A stretch of DNA of 64,000 nucleotides from Sporofaciens musculi. GTDB lineage: Bacteria; Bacillota; Clostridia; Lachnospirales; Lachnospiraceae. The translations under genes and the position numbers were made by a program. This document shows, piece after piece, positions 49,526 through 58,441 of the stretch (the first letter of the stretch is position 1; every line of letters begins with the position of its first letter). The notes under the pieces were generated by a model, which made no database searches, was not told the origin of the DNA, and saw only the letters and a list, made by a program, of their open reading frames with translations. The stretch spans positions 3,224,501-3,288,500 of the forward strand of contig NZ_WUQX01000001.1 in NCBI RefSeq assembly GCF_009830285.1, read 5' to 3'.

Positions 49526-51321
49526 TATCGCTTTCCGCCTTTCAACTTACAATTCGTATTATCTAACGCAAAATTAATATTGAAATAGGGATCGCCTTTT
49601 TTAAGTATCTTTCCCCATCGCCTTTTAAAGATTAGCGACTCCTCGTTAAGTCGATTCATCTTATCTAAAGTATCTTCCTTTCCACGTGTCTTAGATTCAT
49701 AATGATATAATTCGGCATATGGATTATATACTACCAAATATCCCTTTTCCTGAATCCGTAAACATAAATCCACATCATTGTAAGCTACTTTATATCTTTC
49801 GTCAAAGCCTCCAATTTCCTCAAATACCGATTTCTTAACCAGAATACACGCACCCGTAACCGCACTATAATTCTGTTGTGTAATTATTCTTGCGAAATAT
49901 CCCACCTGATCCTTAGGTGTATTTAAAAAGATATGTCCGGCAATTCCGCCTAAGCCAACCACAACACCCGCATGCTGTATTGATCCGTCTTTATAAAATA
50001 ATCTTGCCCCAACAGCGCCAACATCCTGACGCATACAAACTCCAACTAGTTCTTCAATACAATCGCAGTTAATAATCTCTGTATCATTATTCAAAAACAG
50101 TAAATATTCTCCTTGCGCAAATTCACTTCCATAATTGTTAATTGCAGCGTAATTAAATTCTTTGTTCCAAAATTCTACTTTTATCTTATTATCTTCTATT
50201 TCTATCTTCTCATAAAATTCAAATGTTTCTTTCTCACTACTATTATTTTCTATAATAATTATCTCATAATTATTATAGCTACACTTACTAATTGAATGAA
50301 TGCATTTTTTTAAATCATCGACATGATCTTTATTCGGTATAATAATAGATACCTTTGGCTTGTCGTGTAAAATATATTTACTTCTATAAACGCCTAAACA
50401 TTTTGTTTGGCTGACACTTACATCCTTTAATCCTATTCTGTCATAATGCGCTTTTATTGCATTTGTTCCTGCTTCAAATGCATACATTTTGCTTTCCGGC
50501 TTTTCTGCGGTTGAACCCTCGTGCATTCTCCAATGGTATAAAATCTTAGGAATATGATAAATATCTTTCGTTATCTCTGAACATCTGAAAACAAAATCAT
50601 AATCCTGAGCACCATCAAATTCTGAATTAAATTTCCCGACCTGATCTACAATCGTTTTTGCAACTACAACAAGATGACAGAAATAATTTGTAGAATTTAA
50701 TAAATCCTTATTAAAATCTGGTTTAAAATGAGGTTGGAAATGTTTCTTTCCATCCATGGTCACTTTATCCTCATCAGTATAAATAATTTTTATTTCAGGT
50801 TTTTTATTTAATACTTTTACGCACTCATATAGTGCATTAGGCGCAAGTAGATCGTCATGATCTACAAATACAATATAATCACCAGTACATAACTCTAATG
50901 CCCTGTTTGTATTTTCCGAAATATTAAGTTGACAATCACTCATTATAACCTTAATTCTTGAATCATATTGTACATATTTTTTCAAAATTTTCTTTAGTGG
51001 AGAACTCTCTCCGCTTCCATCAGATAGACATAATTCCCAGTTTTGATATGTCTGCTGGCGGACAGAATCTATCATAGTTCTTAAATATTTTTCAGGAGTC
51101 TTGTATAATGGTACAATAATTGAAAATTTAGGCATGGATTGAAACACTCTTTTTGATTGTTTCTTTTTTTCTCTGCGGGTCAGCAACGTTTTTTTATAAA
51201 ATCTTTCATATCTTTTTTCTTCCACTTTAAATAATCTGTATAAAGTAAGCTTAACCACAAATTTTAATCCATATTTACGATAATATCTTATAGCTTTGTT
51301 TATTTTCCTTTTTATCTTCAT
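49525..51321 (-). CDS. Two-domain GT2 glycosyltransferase of rhamnan/glycan assembly
   Basis: 598 residues with two GT-A modules. The first (about 67-300) has FSIIVPLYKTPEKYLRTMID, LCLSDGSGESSP, DYIVFVDHDDLLAPNALYEC and IKIIYTDEDKV. The second (about 325-560) has VSIIIPNKDHVDDLKKCIHS, LFLNNDTEIINCDCIEELVG, HAGVVVGLGGIAGH, GACILVKKSVFEEIGGFDER and YNDVDLCLRIQEKGY. Twin GT2 proteins like this build alternating linkages in rhamnose-rich wall polysaccharides. AGGAGG precedes ATG 51321. It is closely related to the broken gene just upstream (51336-53112) and coupled to the DUF616-type gene downstream. Confidence 0.9.
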   Translation of the reverse strand: MKIKRKINKAIRYYRKYGLKFVVKLTLYRLFKVEEKRYERFYKKTLLTRREKKKQSKRVFQSMPKFSIIVPLYKTPEKYLRTMIDSVRQQTYQNWELCLSDGSGESSPLKKILKKYVQYDSRIKVIMSDCQLNISENTNRALELCTGDYIVFVDHDDLLAPNALYECVKVLNKKPEIKIIYTDEDKVTMDGKKHFQPHFKPDFNKDLLNSTNYFCHLVVVAKTIVDQVGKFNSEFDGAQDYDFVFRCSEITKDIYHIPKILYHWRMHEGSTAEKPESKMYAFEAGTNAIKAHYDRIGLKDVSVSQTKCLGVYRSKYILHDKPKVSIIIPNKDHVDDLKKCIHSISKCSYNNYEIIIIENNSSEKETFEFYEKIEIEDNKIKVEFWNKEFNYAAINNYGSEFAQGEYLLFLNNDTEIINCDCIEELVGVCMRQDVGAVGARLFYKDGSIQHAGVVVGLGGIAGHIFLNTPKDQVGYFARIITQQNYSAVTGACILVKKSVFEEIGGFDERYKVAYNDVDLCLRIQEKGYLVVYNPYAELYHYESKTRGKEDTLDKMNRLNEESLIFKRRWGKILKKGDPYFNINFALDNTNCKLKGGKR

Positions 51322-51335
51322 GCCCTTATAGCCTC

Positions 51336-53112
51336 CTATACTATACGCAGAGAAAAATCATTTTTCGTCAATGTCAAATTGGGATTATAGTAAGGATCTC
51401 CTGCTTCTAGCTCTTGTTTCCACTTTTTTTCAAAATAATGAACTTCTCCATGAAATCTTTCCAGCTTCTCATCTGTATCTTCTATCCCTCTCGACTTGGA
51501 TTCGTAATGATAAAGTTCTGCATACGGCGTATAAACAATCAGTTTGCCTGCCTTTCTAATCCTCATGCACAAATCCACGTCATTGAATGCAACTTTCAAT
51601 TTTTCATCAAACCCACCTAGTTCTTTAAATAAAGTTCTAGGCATCATCATACATGCTGCTGTTACAGCGGTAAGATTCTGTGTACATTGGATACGCCCAA
51701 AATAACCCTTTGCATTATGTCCTTTTCCGCAAAATGCATGTCCGGCAATACCTCCAAGTCCCAGGATAACACCGGCATGCTGAATCGTCCCATCTGGATA
51801 ATATAGCCTTGCACCTACTGCTCCTACTTCGCTTCTAACCACATGGGAAATCATCTCATAAATACAATTTCTATTTATTACCTCTGTATCATTATTAAGA
51901 AAGAGAATATATTCCCCTTTTGTACTATTAACACCATAATTATTTATAGCAGAATAATTAAATTCTTTGCTTTTATTCCATGTCACTATCTGTACATTTT
52001 TATATCGCTCTAACAAAGACATATAGTACTGAAATGTTTCTTTTTCAGTACTTCCATTTTCTACAATGACAACTTCAAAGTTTGAATATTCTGAAATTTC
52101 AAACAATGAACGTATACAGCGTTCTAAATCATCTACATGATCCTTATTTGGAATTAAAATTGAAACCAGTGGTTCTATTTCTAACTGATAATTTACTTTA
52201 CATATTCCTGAATCATGCACATGTACAAAACCTTTCAACTCACATCTTGTCAAATGTTCTTTAATTACTTTTTCCTTCTCTTTAGATTGAATTCCAATAT
52301 TACTATTTTTATTAACCCTTTTATGATACAAAACTTTAGGAATATGCCATATATGCTCGCTTTTCTCAATACACCTTAAGATAAAATCATATTCATATTC
52401 ATAATATAGTTTTTCACAAAATGTTCCTATTTCTTTCTGTAATTCCTTTTTCACAACAAATAAATGTCCTATATAATTTGTACTACGCAACAGATCCAAA
52501 TTAAAATCTGATTTAAAATGCGGATGAAAATATCGCTTCCCATCCACACTAATCCTGTCTTCATCCGTATACAGCATATCGATTTGAGGATACTGATTAA
52601 TTATTTTAACGCACTCATAAAATGCGTCTTTTTCTAACAATCCTTCTGCTTCCACAAAAGTTATAAAATCACCATTGGAAATCTTAAGGGCCCGATTCAT
52701 ATTCTCTGTCACAGAAAGTGAGCTTTTAGAAAATATCACCTTAATTCTTTGATCACTTCTTACTCTTTTAGAGAGAAGGACATCCTTGGACTTCAAAAAT
52801 TCATTTCCACAAGAAAAACATATTTCCCACTTTCTATAAGTCTGTCGTTGTATTGATTCAATCAGTTTTCTTACTTTCTTTGGGTCTGCGCTGCAAACTG
52901 ATATAAGTATACTAAATGTCGGTTCTATTTCAAATGACTTTCTCTGTTTATTGCATTTTTAGTTTGATATAGTTGCTTTTTTTTTACACCAATAATAATT
53001 ACTTTTTCAATATGAAACACATCAAAAAAACATATTGAATAAAACTTAGCACACCAAAATTTTGAATAAGTTCTAATATCCGTCGTATTTTTATTATTAT
53101 TTTCTGCTTCAT
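51336..53112 (-). pseudogene. Two-domain GT2 glycosyltransferase with two frameshifts near the N-terminus
   Basis: The long frame (to 52796 or slightly beyond) carries most of a twin GT2 protein: IYTPYAELYHYESKSRGIED, LFLNNDTEVINRNCIYEMIS, HAGVILGLGGIAGHAF and FNDVDLCMRIRKAGK. The expected first module start lies upstream in the same frame (PTFSILISVCSADPKKVRKL) but without a start codon. A proper start is ATG 53112 (MKQKIIIKIRRILELIQNFG) after GGGGA. Restoring one T in the seven-T run near 53020 and one A near 52940 links everything into 592 codons, close to the 598 of its neighbour. It is therefore a frameshifted or mis-assembled full gene rather than a truncated one. Confidence 0.78.
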
Positions 53113-53121
53113 CTTCGTCCC

Positions 53122-53724
53122 CTATGCAAAAAGCCTATATAAAATACGGAAAAACAAGACAAAATAAACTATAAATCCAAGGGTAACTATAAATGTTTCT
53201 ATATCGAAACGATAAGTTATTGTCCTTAAAATTAAGGTCCCATTGATTTTCTCACCGTTGACATTTAAATCATCAGTAAAATTGCTTTGATTATCATAAT
53301 ATAACCCAACGCTTTCACCTTCACTCATATCTTCTGTCTTAAAATAGATTATATAAAAACCGCTTTCTGTCCCCTCCACGGTCTTATCGAATTTAATCTT
53401 ATTAATTCTTCCATTATCAATATCTGAAAGCGCAATCTTCCCCTCTATTAAAGTTTCTCCATTTAAATCCTGCAAATCATATACTAATTTTCCGCTATCT
53501 GAGATACTGTTTACCAATACTTTAACTGCTATTCCATCAAAACTCTTTTCTGTACATTCAAATACCTGGGAAATTGAAGCGTCCTTATTTATATTGACAG
53601 CTATATACTCACTACTATCACTTTCACCATCGTATATATAGTGCGCCTTATCTACATGAGCATACAAAAAACATAAAATAATTGCTGCCATACTAAATAC
53701 AACATATTTCAACCACTTTTTCAC
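53122..53724 (-). CDS. Hypothetical membrane protein with an extracellular domain between two helices
   Basis: Unrecognised protein of 200 residues. An N-terminal helix (WLKYVVFSMAAIILCFLYAH) and a C-terminal one (TFIVTLGFIVYFVLFFRILY) enclose about 145 residues that look like a beta-rich extracellular domain (VNINKDASISQVFECTEKSF, GFYIIYFKTEDMSEGESVGL). It begins with GTG (53724), seven bases after GGAG. It sits in the operon between the ABC export ATPase and the broken GT2 gene, so a role in handling or sensing the exported polysaccharide is plausible but unproven. Confidence 0.65.
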   Translation of the reverse strand: MKKWLKYVVFSMAAIILCFLYAHVDKAHYIYDGESDSSEYIAVNINKDASISQVFECTEKSFDGIAVKVLVNSISDSGKLVYDLQDLNGETLIEGKIALSDIDNGRINKIKFDKTVEGTESGFYIIYFKTEDMSEGESVGLYYDNQSNFTDDLNVNGEKINGTLILRTITYRFDIETFIVTLGFIVYFVLFFRILYRLFA

Positions 53725-53736
53725 GCTATTACTCCT

Positions 53737-54471
53737 TTATGATTTTTTATACTCATTGCAAATCTCATATGCATCTCCATAACATTTCATATGGCCTTGT
53801 TCTAACCAAACTATCTTATTACAGATTTTCTCTACCTGCTCAATGCTATGGGAAACAAATAAAATAGTCGTCCCCTTTTCCATCATATTATGGATACGTC
53901 TTTCACACTTTTCCTGAAACTGAAAATCTCCAACAGATAATACTTCATCCACAATCAAAATATCCGGTATACCTATTGTTGCGATTGCAAATGCTAAACG
54001 TGATACCATTCCTGAAGAAAAGTTTTTTACCGGCACATCCATGAAATTATCCAACTCCGAAAACCCCACAATATCTTCATAAAAATGATTCATCTCCTTA
54101 CGAGTATATCCCAGTAAAGCTCCGTTTAAGAATACATTCTCACGTGCCGTAAGATCCATATCAAAGCCTGCGCCTAACTCAATCAATGGCGCGATAGTTC
54201 CGGTAGTTTCGACAGCTCCTTCTGTTGGCTTCAAAACGCCTGCAATTGTTTTAAGCATTGTACTTTTACCACTTCCGTTTAAACCAATTAAACCTACGGA
54301 ATCTCCTTTACGCACTTCAAACGAAACATCCTTTAACGCCCAAAATTCCTCCATAGCTACCTGCCCTTTAATGCGCTTAATGACATATTCTTTAAAACTG
54401 TCAAACTTTTCTGAAGACAAATTAAATTTCATGGACACATGATCCACTTTAATAATTACTGGTTGTTCCAT
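53737..54471 (-). CDS. Polysaccharide ABC exporter ATPase (Wzt/TagH/RgpD type)
   Basis: Drives export of a lipid-linked polysaccharide. Walker A GLNGSGKST, signature FSSGM, Walker B ILIVDEVLSVGD and switch VSHSIEQVEKICNKIVWLEQ are of the capsule/teichoic-acid exporter subfamily. There is no C-terminal carbohydrate-binding domain, so chain-end recognition as in Wzt O9a is unlikely. I choose ATG 54471 with AGGTGG five bases before it; a GTG at 54480 begins right after the permease stop. It forms the transporter with the permease gene just upstream. Confidence 0.92.
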   Translation of the reverse strand: MEQPVIIKVDHVSMKFNLSSEKFDSFKEYVIKRIKGQVAMEEFWALKDVSFEVRKGDSVGLIGLNGSGKSTMLKTIAGVLKPTEGAVETTGTIAPLIELGAGFDMDLTARENVFLNGALLGYTRKEMNHFYEDIVGFSELDNFMDVPVKNFSSGMVSRLAFAIATIGIPDILIVDEVLSVGDFQFQEKCERRIHNMMEKGTTILFVSHSIEQVEKICNKIVWLEQGHMKCYGDAYEICNEYKKS

Positions 54472-54480
54472 ATTATCCAC

Positions 54481-55257
54481 CTATAAGTTAAGAATAAATG
54501 TATCCTGGTTACGATAAAATACGAATAATCCAACTGCCAAAGACACACCTGCCTCTAATATTCCAATACATAAATCGCCAACTCCAAATACTGTGTTATT
54601 CAGCATGACATTCCTGAACATCATCAAATAATTTGTCAATGGATTAAATCTAACTATCTTAGAAAGCCAATCAGGCAATATTGACATTGGATAAATAACA
54701 GGGGTTAAATACATCAATGCAGTTATGAATACAGAATATAAATGCATGATGTCCCTAAACTTAACTACTAACGCTGCCAAAAGCAATCCAATCCCTAAAG
54801 AAAATACAATCAACAGCAACACAGGAATAATCGACAAAATAATTGTATAATGTAACTCTACACGCATAGCCATCATGACCAATAACAATGCAGAAAATGA
54901 TGCTGCCAAATTAATTACACTTGAACATATTCGTGACACAACAAACAAATACTTGGGAATATATACTTTTTTAATCAATGATGCGCTCCCTAATATTGAC
55001 GCCATACCGTTATTGGTAGCATCTGAATAAAAATTAAATATAGCCTGTCCACTAAGTATATAAATAGGAAAATTCTCTATATCAAATTTAAACAAGTTTG
55101 TAAATACAACGGACAAAACAACCATCATTAATAACGGATTTAATAATGTCCACAAAACCCCTAATATAGATCTTCTATACTTAATCTTTATATCTCTTGC
55201 CACCAATTCATTGAGCAGCGGTCTAAATTTAAGAAAATTTTGAATATATGTTGACAC
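54481..55257 (-). CDS. Polysaccharide ABC exporter permease (Wzm/TagG/RgpC type)
   Basis: Membrane partner of the ATPase gene next to it. About 258 residues with six membrane helices and the ABC-2 type landmarks ARDIKIKYRRSILGVLWTLL, NPLLMMVVLSVVFTNLF, ASLIKKVYIPKYLFVVSRIC and VVKFRDIMHLYSVFITALMY, then LTPVIYPMSILP and FNPLTNYLMMFRNVML. I take GTG 55257 as start because AGGAGG lies six bases before it; the longer frame begins with TTG. The gene follows the triple glycosyltransferase gene by 14 bases. Confidence 0.92.
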   Translation of the reverse strand: MSTYIQNFLKFRPLLNELVARDIKIKYRRSILGVLWTLLNPLLMMVVLSVVFTNLFKFDIENFPIYILSGQAIFNFYSDATNNGMASILGSASLIKKVYIPKYLFVVSRICSSVINLAASFSALLLVMMAMRVELHYTIILSIIPVLLLIVFSLGIGLLLAALVVKFRDIMHLYSVFITALMYLTPVIYPMSILPDWLSKIVRFNPLTNYLMMFRNVMLNNTVFGVGDLCIGILEAGVSLAVGLFVFYRNQDTFILNL

Positions 55258-55271
55258 GTTAATCCTCCTTC

Positions 55272-58200
55272 TCAATGAATGTCTTTCATAATCTCTTTTT
55301 TCAAATCTTTTATGAAGGCAAACGGTTCCTCCGCATTAACATACTCTTTATTAACATTCTTATGCGGCACAACCGTATGGTATTGGTCACATATCTTCTT
55401 TAATTCATGCGCAATTTGTACAGGACTGGCATTATCTACTGAGATAATATTTTCACTAAAACCAGATATATTTTTATTTCCATAATTATTTGTAATAACC
55501 TTGACATCAAAAACTGACATCTCCAGTGGTGGATAACTTGGATGAGGTGATACCATTAAAGAAATTCCGGCATAGCTCTCCTGCAAAACTTTGGCATATT
55601 CTTCTATTGTTAATTTACCCACTGAATTCAGATATATTCCTTCTCCCAAATGCACAGGGGCATGTTGTTCACCTGCAGATAAAATTGTCCAACTATTAGC
55701 CCCTGGCTGCATAGCCACCCATTTTCTAAGAGCCTCTATTACAATCTCAAAGGCGTTTCTTGGAACTCCAGGTCTTCCATAAATTAATATCTGTTTTCTC
55801 TTAAATACAGTATCTCCCAATAAACATACTTGCCTTTTCAATACTGAATTAATAACTGGTTCAAAACAATATACTGATGAAAATTTATATCCTTTTGACA
55901 TCACATATTCTTTTAATTCATGTGAATTAAAAATTGCAATCTGCGGATAATTACATTTATATGTTGATTCAGCTAACACATATCCTGAAGACCACGAATA
56001 AAATCCAGGTTCGTAATCCTGAATCAGATATAAGAACGGCTTAGGAAATAACTGTTCCCCTTCACTCCAATGTCTATATGCATTCTGAATAATATATGCA
56101 GACCACCAGGATGTAAACATAAATTGATCGTTTTCTGATACTAATAATCTTTTATTCTCTCTCTGAACCATCGATACAATCTGATGCGCCGCGTCACTCT
56201 TTTCCCCTGAAAGAACTAATTGATACCTTTTACTATATTTGACTGCCGCCTTCTTCTCCAGCTTTGCATCAATTAAAATTATTCTTGTATCACATTTCAA
56301 CTCATCTGCCAAAGCTTCAAAACATCTCAATGCTGTTGCAATTCCTCCAAACACATGCTCCTCATTTAATGATGGCAATACCAAATTCAAACGGTATCTC
56401 TCTCTTTGTACTTTTCTAAAATATATTTCTCTAATTGACCCAATTTCTACATCTAAGATATCACTTTCTACAGATTCTGAAGTTTTATCTTCTATCACTT
56501 CCGGTATACATGTATCTATACGCAAATTAATATTATAATAAGGATCGCCGCCTTTTCTATATCCCGAATACATAATATCCGACAGTTCAAAATCTATCTG
56601 TGGTATAAAGGAATCTCTGCTCTTAGATTCGTAATGCCTTAATTGTATCTGAGGGACATATACATTTTTGTACCCTTCGTCAAGCGCACGGATACAGAGT
56701 TCAACGTCGCTTCCACATATAATAAAACGCTCATCAAATGCGCCTATTTCTTCTAATACTTTTCTGGAAATAGCCATACAAGCACCTGTACATGCTGTGA
56801 CATTTCTTACGACCATTGGTGAAATATATGGAGTCCCCTGATGGACTGGCATCATTCCCTTATAAACATGATCCGCCCATCCCCCCATACCAATTACAAC
56901 ACCTGCATGTTGGATCGTTCCATCCTCATATAACAGCAGCCCTCCGACCACTCCCGTCCCAGGCTGCGTTGCATGTTCCACCAAACGTTGCAGCCAACTG
57001 GACGATAAGACTTCTACATCATTGTTTAAAAAAACAAAAACTTCTCCTTTTGCTATTCGGATACCATGATTATTTAATTTAGACCAATTAAATTCATATT
57101 TTGCTTCCTCAACCTTGACATTATTATATTTATTCTGAATTAATTCAAAATAATCCAAAGTTTCCTTTTTCTCTGAGTTATTATCTAAAATTATAATCTC
57201 ATATTCATCATACACTGTCTTTGAAAAAATACTATCTATCGCTGCACGCAGATCATCTACATGATCTTTTGTAGGAATAATAATCGATACCAACGGCTTT
57301 TTCTTAAGGCAATATCTGACATCATATACAAAAAGGTTTTCTGTTTCTTCAACAATGGCGTTTCCTACTCCCAACCTTCTATCCAAATGTGCTTGAATAG
57401 CTTTCTGTCCTGCTATTTGTGCATAAGGCTTTGAATCAGCATTAGCAGCAGTAGACGTCGGTAATGTCCTCCACGAATACAGCACCTTAGGGACGTGCGA
57501 AATATATTTCGCAAACTCTGACATCCGTAAAATCAAATCATAATCCTGGGCGCCGTCAAATTCTGTTTGAAATCCTTTACAAAGCTTGAATAATTCTCGT
57601 TTAAAGCCAACTAAATGTCCTAAATACATTTGAGAAAGCATAAGATCCGGAGACCAATCCGGCTTATATAGTGGTGATGAATGGTTTCCGTCTACATCAA
57701 TCATATCCATATCACTGTATATGATATCTGCTTTTGTTTTCATTATATCCTTAAAAAAATCATATAATGCATCCCGATGTAACTCATCGTCATTATCCAT
57801 TAAAAGTAAGTAATCCCCTGTTGCCATAGAGGCCGCTTCATTAGATGCTCCGGATATGCCTAGATTTTCTTCCAAAAATTTGATTTTCATACGTTTATCA
57901 TCAATATTTTTCAGATATTCCTGCACACTTAAATCAGTAGATGCATCGTCAGCAATACACACTTCCCAATTTTTGTAAGTCTGTGCCTTTATTGACTCAA
58001 GCGCTTTATCCAACCATTTGATTTCAACATTATAGACTGGCATAATAATTGAAAATTTAATACTATATAATATTTTTTTCGATTTAGTTTCCTTACACTC
58101 TTTCTTCTTTCCTCCTTTCTTTTGCGTTTCCCATTCTTTTACAGCAAGTTCTTCTGCACGCGCCTTTACGCCTTCTATTCCATACAATACAGTCGCCTTA

Positions 58201-58307
58201 CTCAAACGTAAAACATCCAAAGGATGCTTTGAACAATGTCGCAAAAACATCTGCCCTTTATCTTTCTTTGACAGCTTCTTTTGTTTCCTGTTTCCAGCCT
58301 CTATCAT
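55272..58307 (-). CDS. Triple glycosyltransferase: two GT2 modules plus a WsaF-like GT4 module
   Basis: 1011-residue enzyme. Module 1 (about 85-330): FSIIMPVYNVEIKWLDKALE, CIADDASTDLSVQEYL, LLLMDNDDELHRDALYDFF, DIIYSDMDMIDVDGNHSSPL. Module 2 (about 340-600): VSIIIPTKDHVDDLRAAIDS, VFLNNDVEVLSSSWLQRLVE, HAGVVIGMGGWADHVYKGM, CTGACMAISRKVLEEIGAFD, CGSDVELCIRALDEGYKNVY. Module 3 (about 640-1005): RLNLVLPSLNEEHVFGGIAT, FLIQDYEPGFYSW-like LYLIQDYEPGFYSWSSGYVL, FNSHELKEYVMSKGY and LMVSPHPSYPPLEMSVFDVK, which resemble the rhamnosyltransferase WsaF. RBS GGAGGAAGG precedes ATG 58307. First gene of the exporter cluster. Confidence 0.88.
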   Translation of the reverse strand: MIEAGNRKQKKLSKKDKGQMFLRHCSKHPLDVLRLSKATVLYGIEGVKARAEELAVKEWETQKKGGKKKECKETKSKKILYSIKFSIIMPVYNVEIKWLDKALESIKAQTYKNWEVCIADDASTDLSVQEYLKNIDDKRMKIKFLEENLGISGASNEAASMATGDYLLLMDNDDELHRDALYDFFKDIMKTKADIIYSDMDMIDVDGNHSSPLYKPDWSPDLMLSQMYLGHLVGFKRELFKLCKGFQTEFDGAQDYDLILRMSEFAKYISHVPKVLYSWRTLPTSTAANADSKPYAQIAGQKAIQAHLDRRLGVGNAIVEETENLFVYDVRYCLKKKPLVSIIIPTKDHVDDLRAAIDSIFSKTVYDEYEIIILDNNSEKKETLDYFELIQNKYNNVKVEEAKYEFNWSKLNNHGIRIAKGEVFVFLNNDVEVLSSSWLQRLVEHATQPGTGVVGGLLLYEDGTIQHAGVVIGMGGWADHVYKGMMPVHQGTPYISPMVVRNVTACTGACMAISRKVLEEIGAFDERFIICGSDVELCIRALDEGYKNVYVPQIQLRHYESKSRDSFIPQIDFELSDIMYSGYRKGGDPYYNINLRIDTCIPEVIEDKTSESVESDILDVEIGSIREIYFRKVQRERYRLNLVLPSLNEEHVFGGIATALRCFEALADELKCDTRIILIDAKLEKKAAVKYSKRYQLVLSGEKSDAAHQIVSMVQRENKRLLVSENDQFMFTSWWSAYIIQNAYRHWSEGEQLFPKPFLYLIQDYEPGFYSWSSGYVLAESTYKCNYPQIAIFNSHELKEYVMSKGYKFSSVYCFEPVINSVLKRQVCLLGDTVFKRKQILIYGRPGVPRNAFEIVIEALRKWVAMQPGANSWTILSAGEQHAPVHLGEGIYLNSVGKLTIEEYAKVLQESYAGISLMVSPHPSYPPLEMSVFDVKVITNNYGNKNISGFSENIISVDNASPVQIAHELKKICDQYHTVVPHKNVNKEYVNAEEPFAFIKDLKKEIMKDIH

Positions 58308-58345
58308 ATCCTTCCTCCATAAAAACCTTACTTTTTTATTCTACT

Positions 58346-58385
58346 AAGTAAACTAGCAGTATCAAACGATACTGCCAGCCTACTT
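58346..58385 (-). terminator. Hairpin between the autolysin gene and the glycan cluster
   Basis: An 18-bp stem with wobble pairs: 58346-58363 (AAGTAAACTAGCAGTATC) and 58368-58385 (GATACTGCCAGCCTACTT), loop AAAC. It lies 56 bases after the stop of the autolysin gene. The T run is weak, so some read-through may occur. Confidence 0.6.
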
Positions 58386-58441
58386 TGAAACAACTCTTAT
58401 AGTTTCTTACATTATAACATTTTTTTCCAAGAATTACAACA

